Shown here in pieces: positions 7,779 to 16,758 of a stretch of DNA of 39,734 nucleotides (its first letter is position 1; each line of letters starts with the position of its first letter). Source of the stretch: Chryseobacterium sp. Leaf201 (GTDB lineage: Bacteria; Bacteroidota; Bacteroidia; Flavobacteriales; Weeksellaceae); assembly GCF_001421435.1 (NCBI RefSeq), contig NZ_LMKA01000071.1, forward strand, positions 1 through 39,734, in the 5' to 3' direction. The notes beneath the pieces were generated by a model. It was not told where the DNA came from. It did no database searches and was given only the letters and a program-made list of their open reading frames with translations. The position numbers and the translations under genes are program-made.

Positions 7779-8191
7779 ATGAAAAATTTCTTATGGATTT
7801 TTATTATTCTGCTGTTGATAGGATGCAGTAAAAAATACATCATAATGCCTGCTGTTAAAGGAAAAATACATTCGAAAGCAGATAATAAGCCAATGGTCGG
7901 AGCCGAGATTTTCGTAAGTAAATATGCAATCAATAATATGGATACAATAAGAACAGACCATAATGGATCCTTTTTGTACAATGGCTTTTTGTAGACAATT
8001 ATTCTGATGTTAAGAGTATGTCGACAATGGTGCAACATGTTTTTATTCTGAAAAAGAATAACAACTATAAATATATTGATGTTAAAAAATACTATAATAA
8101 AGATGACTATAATAAAAGAGATACAATCGATTTAGGAACAATTTATTTTGAGAACTTAACCTCTGTAAAAAAAGATGCTGTTCCGGAATGA
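7779..8191 (+). pseudogene. frameshifted paralogue of the first immunity lipoprotein
   Basis: ATG 7779 gives a lipoprotein start (MKNFLWIFIILLLIGC) and the same mature beginning as the gene at 6433 (VKGKIHSKADNKPMVGAEIF against VKGNIIDAHNSQPVKDAKVF). The frame stops at 7992-7994. Adding one T to the five-T run at 7986-7990 continues it as GFFVDNYSDVKSM and on to RDTIDLGTIYFENL, ending at 8191. That C-terminus aligns with the LDTIDLGNISLE end of the gene at 6433. The rebuilt length is about 137 residues. Another open stretch (ENLEYRFINNTPDTVFIKKL) runs to 8261 in a third frame after a seven-A run at 8167-8173, so the original gene may have been longer. Confidence 0.65.
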
Positions 8192-8341
8192 TGAAGAAAA
8201 TTTAGAATACAGATTTATAAATAATACACCGGATACTGTTTTTATCAAAAAATTAAAATAAATTTAAAGGATAAATCTATAAATTTACAGTAAGATACTG
8301 CAGAACGGTATCAATCACCAAAACACCAACACAGAATATAA

Positions 8342-10837
8342 ATGGGAGTACTAGTAACCAACGAAACGGTAAAACAGCTTTTTCATATTGCACAGTCCAT
8401 TGCAAGAGAACATTACAATGCTACGTATGGCGCGCCGCATATCTTACGGGCGCTAATGCATAAAGATATCGGCCTCAATGAATTCTTAAAAAGCATAGAT
8501 AAAGATCCTGGGTATTTTTATGAATGGGCAGATGTGCGGATTGAGGATTATCCCAAAACCAGCCATCTTCCTGATGAGGTGAAAGAAGATGAGGCCGTAG
8601 ACCGTATTGTGGAAGAAGCAGATGATATCCGACTGAAACTGGGTCTGGATGAAATTACACCGGTCTGTATCTTAACAGCCATTGTAAAGCCGCAGGTTGC
8701 CTTTACGCTGCAGCAGCTGAAATCACTGCCGCTCAGGGAACATGAAATTTTTAACCTGTATAGGAAAGATACCCCTTATGAAAATTCTGAAAACGGAGAA
8801 TTCTCTTCCCTGTTTTCAAACGGTTCCGATTATTCTGATAATTCCTTTCCTTCCATTAAAAACTATTGTGTAGACCGGACCGCTCAGGCGAGAAAAGGCG
8901 AGCTGGAAAATATAATCGGACGGGATAAAGAGCTGAGAATGCTGGTGGAAATTCTCTGCAGGAGAAGCAAGCCCAATGTAATTATTATCGGAGAGCCGGG
9001 AGTAGGCAAAACAGCACTGGTAGAAGGTTTTGCGACAGAGATTATTAAAGGAAATGTACCTGAAATGCTTAAAAATGCCACCCTTTTAGAGCTGGATACC
9101 GGAGCATTGCTGGCAGGGACATCGTATAAAGGTGAAATTGAAGACCGACTGAAAAAAGTAATCAATGAATGCAAAAAAATTGAAAAAGCCGTTCTTTTCA
9201 TTGATGAGATCCATACCCTTTTAGATTCAAAAGGAAGCATCGGGAATGTGGCCAACCTCTTAAAACCTGAGCTCGCAAGAGGGGAAATTACCGTAATCGG
9301 GGCAACCACGCAGGAAGAATACAGAAAAATCATCGAGCCTGAGCAGGCTTTTAACCGTCGTTTTGAAGTGTTGACTGTCAATGAACCGGATGAAAAAACC
9401 TGTGTTAAAATGATTGATGTCCTGTTGGAAGGCTATAAAAAGCACCACGGCATTGAAGTAGAAAAAACTGCGCTTCCGGAATGCGTGCGCCTGGCAAAAA
9501 GATATGCAAAAGGCAAAAAGCTGCCGGATGCGGCAATTGACCTGTTAGACAGGACCATGGCAGCCATTAAAATGCTGGATGAACTTTCAGAAAAAGAACT
9601 GGAAAGCTGGAAAACCACCTATGAAGCTCTTCAGAATGAAGAATATTTAGATGACAAAGACAAAGCAGATGAACTGATCTGGAACTATAATTTATTAAGA
9701 GATAAAATCAGTCCCATTTTGTGGGGTTCCTTAAGTGAGCAGCCACAGATTGACAATTCCATGCCGGTAGAAGAAATCCAGAAAATAATAGAAGAAACGT
9801 TTGCTGAGCTTTTACAGCATGCATCAAAAAAAAGAGAAAAAGTAGACCGCCTGGAGCTTGCTGCTGTAATGGCTGCAAAAACCAATATTCCGATTGGTAA
9901 AATCCAGGCTCAGGAAAAAGAAAAGCTCCTGAACATGGAAGGCCTTTTGATGAACAGGGTGGTGGGTCAGGACCATGCATTGAAAATCCTTTCCGATGCT
10001 ATTGTTGAAAACCGGAGCGGATTGAATAAACCCGGACAGCCGATCGGTTCATTCTTCCTCTTAGGCCCTACGGGAACAGGAAAAACAGAACTGGCAAAAT
10101 CAATGGCAGAGCTTCTTTTCAACGATGAAAAAGCAATGGTCCGTTTCGATATGTCAGAATTTAAAGAAGAACACTCGGCGGCACTTCTTTATGGTGCGCC
10201 TCCCGGATATGTAGGGTATGAAGAAGGAGGGATGCTGGTGAATAAAATCAGACAGCAGCCTTATACGGTGGTGTTATTCGATGAAATTGAAAAAGCCCAT
10301 CATTCCGTTTTCGATGTATTTTTACAGATTATGGATGAAGGAAAAGTTCATGATAAACTCGGGAAAGAAGGAGACTTCAGCAATGCCCTGATTCTGTTTA
10401 CATCAAACATCGGAAGTGAGGAAATCGTAAAACAGTTTGAAGAAGGGAAAATCCCGGAATCATCCTCATTAATGCAGATCATGTCCGGTTCGGGCAGGTT
10501 CAGGCCGGAGTTTTTAGCAAGGATTACCGAAATTATTCCTTTTGCACCGATTACCGAATCTATTGCAGAAAGAATTTTTAATATTCAGTTAAAATCGCTC
10601 CATACCTCATTAACAAGATTGGGAATCACTTTAAAAATAAGTGATGAAGCCGTTAAAAACCTGGCGTTAGGCGGATTCAGCAGCAAATACGGGGCAAGGC
10701 AGATTTCCGGGGTCATCAGGTCCCAGCTGGCAAGGCCGATTTCAAAAATGATTGTAAGGGAAGAAGTAAAATCCGGACAGACCATTCATGCAGACTGGAA
10801 TACAGAAGAAGACAAACTGAGCTGGAAAGTAGAATAA
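8342..10837 (+). CDS. tssH: T6SS sheath-recycling ATPase ClpV (TssH)
   Basis: An 831-residue Clp/Hsp100 ATPase that disassembles the contracted TssB/C sheath. Residues 1-150 are the Clp N-domain. The first AAA+ module has Walker A GEPGVGKT at 217-224 and Walker B VLFIDE at 284-289; a middle region follows at about 420-530. The second AAA+ module has Walker A GPTGTGKT near 575-582, followed by the DMSEF and GAPPGYVGYEEGG segments and the D2-small domain. The middle region is short compared with ClpB, which fits ClpV-type proteins. The T6SS context makes ClpV much more likely than a general ClpB or ClpC. It follows the immunity array by about 150 bp and ends in a strong terminator, so it is probably the last gene of the vgrG1 unit. 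Confidence 0.92.
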   Translation: MGVLVTNETVKQLFHIAQSIAREHYNATYGAPHILRALMHKDIGLNEFLKSIDKDPGYFYEWADVRIEDYPKTSHLPDEVKEDEAVDRIVEEADDIRLKLGLDEITPVCILTAIVKPQVAFTLQQLKSLPLREHEIFNLYRKDTPYENSENGEFSSLFSNGSDYSDNSFPSIKNYCVDRTAQARKGELENIIGRDKELRMLVEILCRRSKPNVIIIGEPGVGKTALVEGFATEIIKGNVPEMLKNATLLELDTGALLAGTSYKGEIEDRLKKVINECKKIEKAVLFIDEIHTLLDSKGSIGNVANLLKPELARGEITVIGATTQEEYRKIIEPEQAFNRRFEVLTVNEPDEKTCVKMIDVLLEGYKKHHGIEVEKTALPECVRLAKRYAKGKKLPDAAIDLLDRTMAAIKMLDELSEKELESWKTTYEALQNEEYLDDKDKADELIWNYNLLRDKISPILWGSLSEQPQIDNSMPVEEIQKIIEETFAELLQHASKKREKVDRLELAAVMAAKTNIPIGKIQAQEKEKLLNMEGLLMNRVVGQDHALKILSDAIVENRSGLNKPGQPIGSFFLLGPTGTGKTELAKSMAELLFNDEKAMVRFDMSEFKEEHSAALLYGAPPGYVGYEEGGMLVNKIRQQPYTVVLFDEIEKAHHSVFDVFLQIMDEGKVHDKLGKEGDFSNALILFTSNIGSEEIVKQFEEGKIPESSSLMQIMSGSGRFRPEFLARITEIIPFAPITESIAERIFNIQLKSLHTSLTRLGITLKISDEAVKNLALGGFSSKYGARQISGVIRSQLARPISKMIVREEVKSGQTIHADWNTEEDKLSWKVE

Positions 10838-10857
10838 CAAAAGAAATAAAGACAGGA

Positions 10858-10898
10858 GGCTGATCAGATGGACCTGATTGATCTGATCAGCCGTTTTT
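10858..10898 (+). terminator. intrinsic terminator after clpV
   Basis: GGCTGATCAGAT at 10858-10869 pairs perfectly with ATCTGATCAGCC at 10881-10892, followed by a five-T tract. Its tail ends only about 15 nt before the start codon of the next gene. Confidence 0.85.
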
Positions 10899-10913
10899 GT
10901 CAAATCAGAAATA

Positions 10914-11789
10914 ATGACACCGACACTTAAAAATATTATTCAGATTCTCATAGTTCTGGCTTCATCTTTCATGAACGCACAGTTCCTTGCAGCTTCCGAT
11001 ACTTCCGAGAGCAGTGTAAAACGATACAAAAATATTATCCGTGCCAACAAGGATATTGTAGCTTTCATTGAGTACTCTTTAGTGGAAAAAGGGCTTCCAA
11101 GACATCTGAGGAACCTTGCTTTGATAGAATCCAATTTCAACAGAAATATTACGTCGGGAGCAGGTGCCGTAGGCGTCTGGCAGTTTATGACGGCCCACGC
11201 CAACCAGTACGGGCTTACCGAACAGAACCGGAATGACCTTTACCGAAGTACCAAAACGGCCGCAATTTCTCTCAGTCACCTCTATAAAAAGTATAACAAC
11301 TGGGTAACGGTAGTGGCAGCCTACAACTGCGGCGAAGGGAATATTGCAAAAGCCATGACGGCAGCCGGATCTTCACAGTACCATATTTTTTCTAAATACC
11401 TTCCGGCAGAAACCATCAATCATGTTAAGAAATACCTTAATGCATGTTATGCAACCGGAGAGTTGCAAAGTGTTTTAAGCAACTACAATTCCTCGAGGAT
11501 GAATACCATTTTCTTTGTCAACGGCGGAAGCGGGAAAAACAATGTTGAAATGGCAGAAACAGATATCAATGCAGGATTCAGCCTGAATGTGATTGCGGAT
11601 GAGCTTGATGTTGATCTGAAAAATATCCTTGGCTGGAATCCCGGGATTTCCGAAGAACTACAGCAGAAAGGCGAAAGCACGCTGTACCTTCCCAAAGATG
11701 TAATGCCCGATTTTTTACTGAGGAAAAATAAAATACTTTCCAGATCACTGAAAGAAAGCAGCCCACAGAATGTAAAACCGAAAGAATAA
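10914..11789 (+). CDS. exported lytic transglycosylase with LysM-like C-terminus
   Basis: A 291-residue protein with a signal peptide over residues 1-22 (hydrophobic IIQILIVLASSFM). Residues about 40-185 are an SLT/MltD-type lytic transglycosylase domain: catalytic Glu72 in ALIESNFN, then GAVGVWQFM at 84-92 and AAYNCGEG at 135-142. Residues about 215-265 (GFSLNVIADELDVDLKNILG) look like one LysM repeat. Such enzymes cleave the glycan strand non-hydrolytically. In some T6SSs a dedicated transglycosylase opens the peptidoglycan for the trans-envelope complex, and the position between clpV and vgrG2 suggests that role here. It could instead be a cargo enzyme, but the signal peptide argues against that. 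It starts very close to the clpV terminator, so its promoter must overlap that terminator or lie in clpV, unless it depends on read-through. Confidence 0.85.
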   Translation: MTPTLKNIIQILIVLASSFMNAQFLAASDTSESSVKRYKNIIRANKDIVAFIEYSLVEKGLPRHLRNLALIESNFNRNITSGAGAVGVWQFMTAHANQYGLTEQNRNDLYRSTKTAAISLSHLYKKYNNWVTVVAAYNCGEGNIAKAMTAAGSSQYHIFSKYLPAETINHVKKYLNACYATGELQSVLSNYNSSRMNTIFFVNGGSGKNNVEMAETDINAGFSLNVIADELDVDLKNILGWNPGISEELQQKGESTLYLPKDVMPDFLLRKNKILSRSLKESSPQNVKPKE

Positions 11790-11827
11790 TAAAAGATATC
11801 CTTTAACCTATTCAAATCACAGGCAAT

Positions 11828-13765
11828 ATGAAAAAAGAATCACAAAATATACCGAACAGCACTTCTTTCCGTCCGTCCCAAAACGCCGACGGCGTGTCAG
11901 AAAACCACCATACGGGAATCAACAGGCTGGTGAAGCTCTCTCTTGTAATAGAAGGAAAAGTAATTAAATACTACAAACACTTCAAACTAACCCAAAGCAC
12001 GAGGCGACACCATGAGTTCAGTGTTACGCTGGCTCACGATACCTTAGGCGACCGTCAGACTCATACTTTGGAGGAAGCTAATAAATTTCTGGGAAAACGG
12101 CTTACTGCCATCATTTCTTATAAAGATATTGATAACAGCCCGGAAAGGACATTCGTAGGGGTTATTACAAAAGTCGGTTTCAGCCAGGAAAAGATGAGCC
12201 TGGGAAATATTGTCCTGAAAGGGTACAGCCCGACTGTTCTGCTTGACGGTGCGCCCCATATCCAGAGCTTCGGCGGTGAAACTCCCGTGAATATGGGCAT
12301 TATTGCCAATGAGGTGATTAAACAGGGGATCGATACCAGCCGTTTTGATGTCAGGGTGGATACCAATGACTATTCCCAGATTATCTACAGCAGCCAGTAT
12401 GACGAAACCCATTACAATTACCTGGCAAGGATGGCCGAAGCCTATGGCGAACAGTTCTTTTATGACGGTGAAGTCCTTCATTTCGGAAAGCTGCCGCCTC
12501 AGAACAAACCGATCAAACTGACCTATGGAAGCAGTGCCAATGATATTTCCGTAGAATTGATTGCCGTACATACGAAACCTCAGTTCTACGGGTACAACAG
12601 CAGTAAAAACGAGAAGCTGACCTCGGGTGAAACACCGGTTCAGCATGTAGGCGAGCTGGCCAAAACAGCTTATGCGCATAACAATTCCATTTATAAAACC
12701 CCGGCCTTACAGGTTGCCCCGGTTAAAGCCTCCACTCATCTGGATGTGGAATATTCCCAGAAAAGCGCGTCAGGGAGCCAGGCGGTCAATGTATTCTTAT
12801 TATCGGGCGCAACCACGGTTCCGTTCCTGCATCCGGGCTGTGTGGTGGATGTGCAGATGCGTAAGCCGGACACCAATGAATCCTCTTATTTTACAAGGAT
12901 CATGGTAACGGAAGCCACACACGAAATTGATACCATCGGCCATTATACAGGAAGTTTTGAAGGCATTGCTTCTGATACTGGATTTTTACCCAAGCCTGAA
13001 TTTACCGTTCCCAAAGCCGAACCTCAGATTGCTACGGTGATCTCAAATACAGATCCGGAAGGACAGGGCAGGGTGCAGGTAAGATTCGACTGGCAGACAA
13101 ACGACACTACTCATTTTATCAGGATGATGAGCCCTGATGCGGGAGGTACCGACCAGGTAAACCAGAACCGGGGCTATGTAGCCATTCCGGAAGTCGGGGA
13201 CCAGGTGATGGTTAATTTTGTGCACAGCCATCCTGACCGTCCGTTTGTGATGGGCGGCATGTTCCATGGCGGCGTAGGCCTTGGCGGCGGCGTGGACAAC
13301 CGGGTAAAGTCTATCCAGACGAGAAGCGGCCACAGGGTTGTGTTTACGGAGGATGAAAGCATTGTGATTACGGATAAATCAGGGAATGAGATCCATCTGG
13401 ATACCACCGGAAGCAATATCACCATTACTGCTCCCGAAACCATGACGCTGAACTGTAAAAACATGAATATCAATGTCGGGATGAACATGACTACCAATGT
13501 CGGAATGAATAAATCAGATACCATTATGGTTAATCATACCGAAAGTGTAGGCTCCATGAAATACCTTTCAACCGGCGCTGATTTTATGACGAACGTGGTC
13601 GGAAAAATGAGCCATTACGTAAAAGGGGATATGGAAGTATACGGTGAAAAAGAACATAAATTAACTTCCCTTAAAGGAGTTGAGGTCAACAGCGAAGGCA
13701 AAGTAGAGCACCACGCAGAAAAAGAGGTTCAGAACAACAGTGGGGAGAAATCTAAAAATCACTAA
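11828..13765 (+). CDS. tssI: T6SS spike protein TssI (VgrG), copy 2
   Basis: A 645-residue VgrG almost identical to copy 1 in the gp27-like base and gp5-like OB domain. A small patch around residues 235-245 differs (SANDISVELIAV against SAHNIRVDLKAV). From about residue 555 the spike diverges (here MKYLSTGADFMTNVVGKMSH), and it rejoins the shared tail KEVQNNSGEKSKN. The DNA is also highly similar over the common part, so the pair are a recent duplication or are kept alike by gene conversion. Stop and downstream start are spaced as in copy 1 (TAATCATG here, TGATCATG there), so both vgrG-effector joints have the same layout. It follows the transglycosylase by 38 bp and probably shares its transcript. 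Confidence 0.95.
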   Translation: MKKESQNIPNSTSFRPSQNADGVSENHHTGINRLVKLSLVIEGKVIKYYKHFKLTQSTRRHHEFSVTLAHDTLGDRQTHTLEEANKFLGKRLTAIISYKDIDNSPERTFVGVITKVGFSQEKMSLGNIVLKGYSPTVLLDGAPHIQSFGGETPVNMGIIANEVIKQGIDTSRFDVRVDTNDYSQIIYSSQYDETHYNYLARMAEAYGEQFFYDGEVLHFGKLPPQNKPIKLTYGSSANDISVELIAVHTKPQFYGYNSSKNEKLTSGETPVQHVGELAKTAYAHNNSIYKTPALQVAPVKASTHLDVEYSQKSASGSQAVNVFLLSGATTVPFLHPGCVVDVQMRKPDTNESSYFTRIMVTEATHEIDTIGHYTGSFEGIASDTGFLPKPEFTVPKAEPQIATVISNTDPEGQGRVQVRFDWQTNDTTHFIRMMSPDAGGTDQVNQNRGYVAIPEVGDQVMVNFVHSHPDRPFVMGGMFHGGVGLGGGVDNRVKSIQTRSGHRVVFTEDESIVITDKSGNEIHLDTTGSNITITAPETMTLNCKNMNINVGMNMTTNVGMNKSDTIMVNHTESVGSMKYLSTGADFMTNVVGKMSHYVKGDMEVYGEKEHKLTSLKGVEVNSEGKVEHHAEKEVQNNSGEKSKNH

Positions 13766-13767
13766 TC

Positions 13768-15396
13768 ATGAGCATTGAGTATTTTGTAGAAGGCAAGGCG
13801 GTTACTCGTACCGGAGGTGATTACAGAACTTACGCTAAAGAAGAGATCAGCCACAACAGTGCCGTTTCAGTAGAGCAGAAGGGAAACCAGACCGGGGTAA
13901 GCTACAATCCGGCTCAGAAAATAAATCCCAATGACAAGCCTGTCAATACCATTGATGTTACGCTTAATCTGTTTTTTGACGGTACCCTGAATAATAAGAC
14001 CAATACGCAGGCCGGAAGCCGCCAGAGCTCTCCCCAGGGAAGCTATGCCAATGATTTCAGCAACGTGGCTAAAGGATATGATGCCATTGACCCGAATGCC
14101 CAGAATCAGGTTTCCTATTATGTAGAAGGAATCGGTACGGTGGATTCTAAATCGGATAACGATACCTTGGGCCTGCCGGTCCGGGGCGCAGGGATGGGAG
14201 TCAATGAAAGAGGTGTAAAAGCCAAAGCCACGAAAGGCTGTGTTAAAGGAGCGGAAGCCGTCCAGCGAAAATTTCCGGGTAAGGAAATTGATGTTCTTAC
14301 GGTTAATGTATACGGATTCAGCCGGGGTGCCGCCGCAGCACGCCACTTTATGCATATAGCCGGAACTACTGTCAATTCGCAGATCATTTCTGATAAACAG
14401 ATTTTGGTTCATCCGCCGGCAGCTTATGAGAAATCTGATGCCGAACCGGCACCTTCGCAATATATTTTAATTAATGAAACGGATTCGCCCTTGCTGCAGT
14501 ACGGATATTTCGGAGCCTGTCTTCTTAATGAAAAAGTCAGGACCAAGCGGGTAAGATTCAATTTTGTAGGGTTATATGATACGGTAGCTTCCTATGGAGT
14601 TAACCACAAAGGAACATCGCTGTTTGGGCTCAGCATTGTTGATGATGATTCCAAACAGCTGGGACTGAATGCCGTGAAAAATGCCTCCTTTGTACTTCAG
14701 CTGGCTTCATCGGATGAATACCGGGACAATTTCAGTCTTACCAACATAGACAGTGCCGGGATCAAAGGATTACAGCTGACTTTACCGGGAGTGCATTCCG
14801 ATATCGGGGGCGGTTATGTAAATAATGCAGAAGAGAAAGTGCTGCTTTACCAGCAAGCCAACAGCAATAGTGAATGTGAAAGATTCAGGAATATGCTGAT
14901 TGATGAAGGATGGTTCAAACCGGGTGAGATCTGGATTGAGTCCCATGTTGTACCAAGCCGTGTGACCGTCATAATGTATAAACTCTGGGGCAAAAGAAAT
15001 GTCTCCAATGAATATGATAAAGTTTCATTGCAGCATATGTTTTATTACTCAAAGCAGTTTGATGTAAAATATGACGAAAATTTGGTAAGCCGTCAGCAGA
15101 TAAAGGACGGTTTTATTCAGGAAATCAGCAATAAACTGACTGCTAATTATATTTCCCAATGCAACAATCTGAGAAATCAGTATGTTAATGATTATAATGC
15201 CGGGAAGCATCCTTCGGCAGGACAGTATATCAATGAGGCAAAAAACTACTCTTACCTAGATTCGGATATTGATATTAAAAAACTGAGGAATCTATACCTG
15301 CACTGGTCTGCAAATCTTGATACTTTCGGGATGGGACCGGGAGTCTCCGGACCAAGGCCTGCCGCAGAACGAAAAAGATATATATTAAATGGATAA
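13768..15396 (+). CDS. T6SS phospholipase effector, DUF2235 (Tle1-like)
   Basis: A 542-residue protein with an alpha/beta-hydrolase DUF2235 domain, the fold of Tle1-type T6SS lipases that attack membrane phospholipids. Visible landmarks are LNLFFDGTLNN at 67-76, the nucleophile elbow VYGFSRGAAAARHF with Ser185 (GxSxG), a candidate acid in VGLYDTVASYG (Asp271), and a candidate His in PGVHSDIGGGY (His343). Residues 1-50 share the TGGD...GVSY segment with the other VgrG-linked effector, which suggests a common loading module. No signal peptide is present, as expected for T6SS cargo. The gene starts 2 bp after vgrG2 and overlaps the DUF2931 lipoprotein gene by 8 bp. It lacks the strong AT bias of effector 1. 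Confidence 0.88.
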   Translation: MSIEYFVEGKAVTRTGGDYRTYAKEEISHNSAVSVEQKGNQTGVSYNPAQKINPNDKPVNTIDVTLNLFFDGTLNNKTNTQAGSRQSSPQGSYANDFSNVAKGYDAIDPNAQNQVSYYVEGIGTVDSKSDNDTLGLPVRGAGMGVNERGVKAKATKGCVKGAEAVQRKFPGKEIDVLTVNVYGFSRGAAAARHFMHIAGTTVNSQIISDKQILVHPPAAYEKSDAEPAPSQYILINETDSPLLQYGYFGACLLNEKVRTKRVRFNFVGLYDTVASYGVNHKGTSLFGLSIVDDDSKQLGLNAVKNASFVLQLASSDEYRDNFSLTNIDSAGIKGLQLTLPGVHSDIGGGYVNNAEEKVLLYQQANSNSECERFRNMLIDEGWFKPGEIWIESHVVPSRVTVIMYKLWGKRNVSNEYDKVSLQHMFYYSKQFDVKYDENLVSRQQIKDGFIQEISNKLTANYISQCNNLRNQYVNDYNAGKHPSAGQYINEAKNYSYLDSDIDIKKLRNLYLHWSANLDTFGMGPGVSGPRPAAERKRYILNG

Positions 15397-16465
15397 ACTA
15401 AAAGCTTTTATTGTTGCACTGGGAATGCTCCAGCTTATCAATTGTCAGGATATGAAGAAAAAAGAAATACCAATGCCGAGTTATGATGTACAGATCTCCC
15501 ATCCCTGGAATAATTACCTTGTCACGCCCGTAGAAGATGAAATTATGACGCTGGAAAAAGTTCCGTCCCATCTGCCTTACGGAAGCTCATCCGGAACATG
15601 GGGAGATTCCGGAAAAGGATTCACGGAACAGGGCGGTACCCCGATCGGAGCTGATATTGTCTATTTTTCAAATTATGAAGACACCTTTTATCATCTTAAA
15701 GTAGATTTTCCAAAGGATAAAGTACTGGCTTTGGTCCAGAGAGCATATTCCAACAACGAATCCGATTCTTCAGATGAGCCTATAAAAGAATTCATCAGCA
15801 TTAAAGATGAACCCGATTACTATGAAAAATACAATAAGTCCGGGAAATCATATTACAACTTCGGTACCCTGACGTTCGGTTTTGCACCGAAAGGCATGGT
15901 AGTGGTGTGGTTTCGTTTCGGATATGTTTCCGTACAGCTGGGCGAATTCCAGGCTGAAGTGGTAAAAGATGATAAAAAATATGCGGACAGGATGTTCGCT
16001 AAAATCTCGCAGACCCGCGAAGAAATCAAACAGAAAATGTTTATGCCTGATGCTTCACCGCAGGAATGGAAAAACTACCAGAAAGTATATTCATGGGCAC
16101 CCTTCATCAGCTCAGAGCACAAAGGGTTCCGTTTATTCAGGGTTCAGCCGGAATACTATAACGGTGAAAAAGAAATCATGCTGCGCCCCTGGGGCATAAA
16201 GCCGCCGGTAAAAGCAAGGGCTGTTCCCAAAGAAATTGCCTTTTTCTGGGAGACCGGAAAAGATGAAGCCTTTGAAGGCCGCGTATTCTTCAACTGGGAA
16301 AAGGTAAATGAGCAGTTTAAAAATGCCGGTAAAGATTTTAAGCTTGATTTTAAAATAGCCCCGGATAATAACAGTATGGAAATTATGATCAACAATCAGC
16401 CGGTTCCCACAGACAGCATTAGAATCTACAAAAGTAATTTCAGGTTCAGGGAATCTTACAAATAA
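15389..16465 (+). CDS. DUF2931-family lipoprotein, likely immunity to the phospholipase
   Basis: A 358-residue lipoprotein: signal peptide 1-19 with lipobox LQLINC. The mature part matches the DUF2931 pattern as I know it (PYGSSSGTWGDSGKGFTEQG, then GTPIGADIVYFSNYEDTFY, then FGFAPKGMVVVWFRFG, and PKEIAFFWETGK near the end). It overlaps the effector gene by 8 bp, so the two are translationally coupled. A periplasm-facing lipoprotein paired with a T6SS lipase is the usual layout for Tle/Tli immunity pairs, and I infer that it neutralises the upstream enzyme. DUF2931 has no function that I can state from the sequence itself. Confidence 0.8.
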   Translation: MDKLKAFIVALGMLQLINCQDMKKKEIPMPSYDVQISHPWNNYLVTPVEDEIMTLEKVPSHLPYGSSSGTWGDSGKGFTEQGGTPIGADIVYFSNYEDTFYHLKVDFPKDKVLALVQRAYSNNESDSSDEPIKEFISIKDEPDYYEKYNKSGKSYYNFGTLTFGFAPKGMVVVWFRFGYVSVQLGEFQAEVVKDDKKYADRMFAKISQTREEIKQKMFMPDASPQEWKNYQKVYSWAPFISSEHKGFRLFRVQPEYYNGEKEIMLRPWGIKPPVKARAVPKEIAFFWETGKDEAFEGRVFFNWEKVNEQFKNAGKDFKLDFKIAPDNNSMEIMINNQPVPTDSIRIYKSNFRFRESYK

Positions 16466-16604
16466 TATTGTTCTTAAATATAGAAAATTCAGAAACTGAG
16501 TTTACATTTCCCGGTGAAGTGTAAAATTTAAATACTGCTTTTTTGCTTTTCGATGATTTAGATATTTGATTATCAGGTGTTTTCTGTTTAAAATATTTCT
16601 AAAA

Positions 16605-16639
16605 TCGTAAAACTACTACACCAAGTCGTAGAATTACTA
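16605..16639 (+). promoter_or_regulatory. paired operator upstream of hcp2
   Basis: TCGTAAAACTACTA at 16605-16618 and TCGTAGAATTACTA at 16626-16639 have centres 21 bp apart and end 50 bp before the hcp2 -7 box, exactly as at hcp1. The left half-sites (TCGTA) are intact, but both right half-sites have ACTA where hcp1 has ACGA, so the palindromes are weaker here. Differential strength of the two hcp promoters is a reasonable inference. Confidence 0.6.
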
Positions 16640-16689
16640 CAAAAACTGAAATTGCTGTATAAATAGTTTCACAGTAAAAAAAGGAGGTC

Positions 16690-16697
16690 TATCTTTG
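16690..16697 (+). promoter_or_regulatory. hcp2 promoter -7 box TATCTTTG
   Basis: The octamer is identical to that of hcp1 and matches TAnnTTTG. It lies 69 bp before the hcp2 start, and the leader between shares the AATCACAAAATATTAA and AAATTTACAA stretches with the hcp1 leader. Confidence 0.6.
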
Positions 16698-16758
16698 AAT
16701 CAATAAATCATACAGAATATACCAAATCACAAAATATTAACGATTTAAATTTACAATT

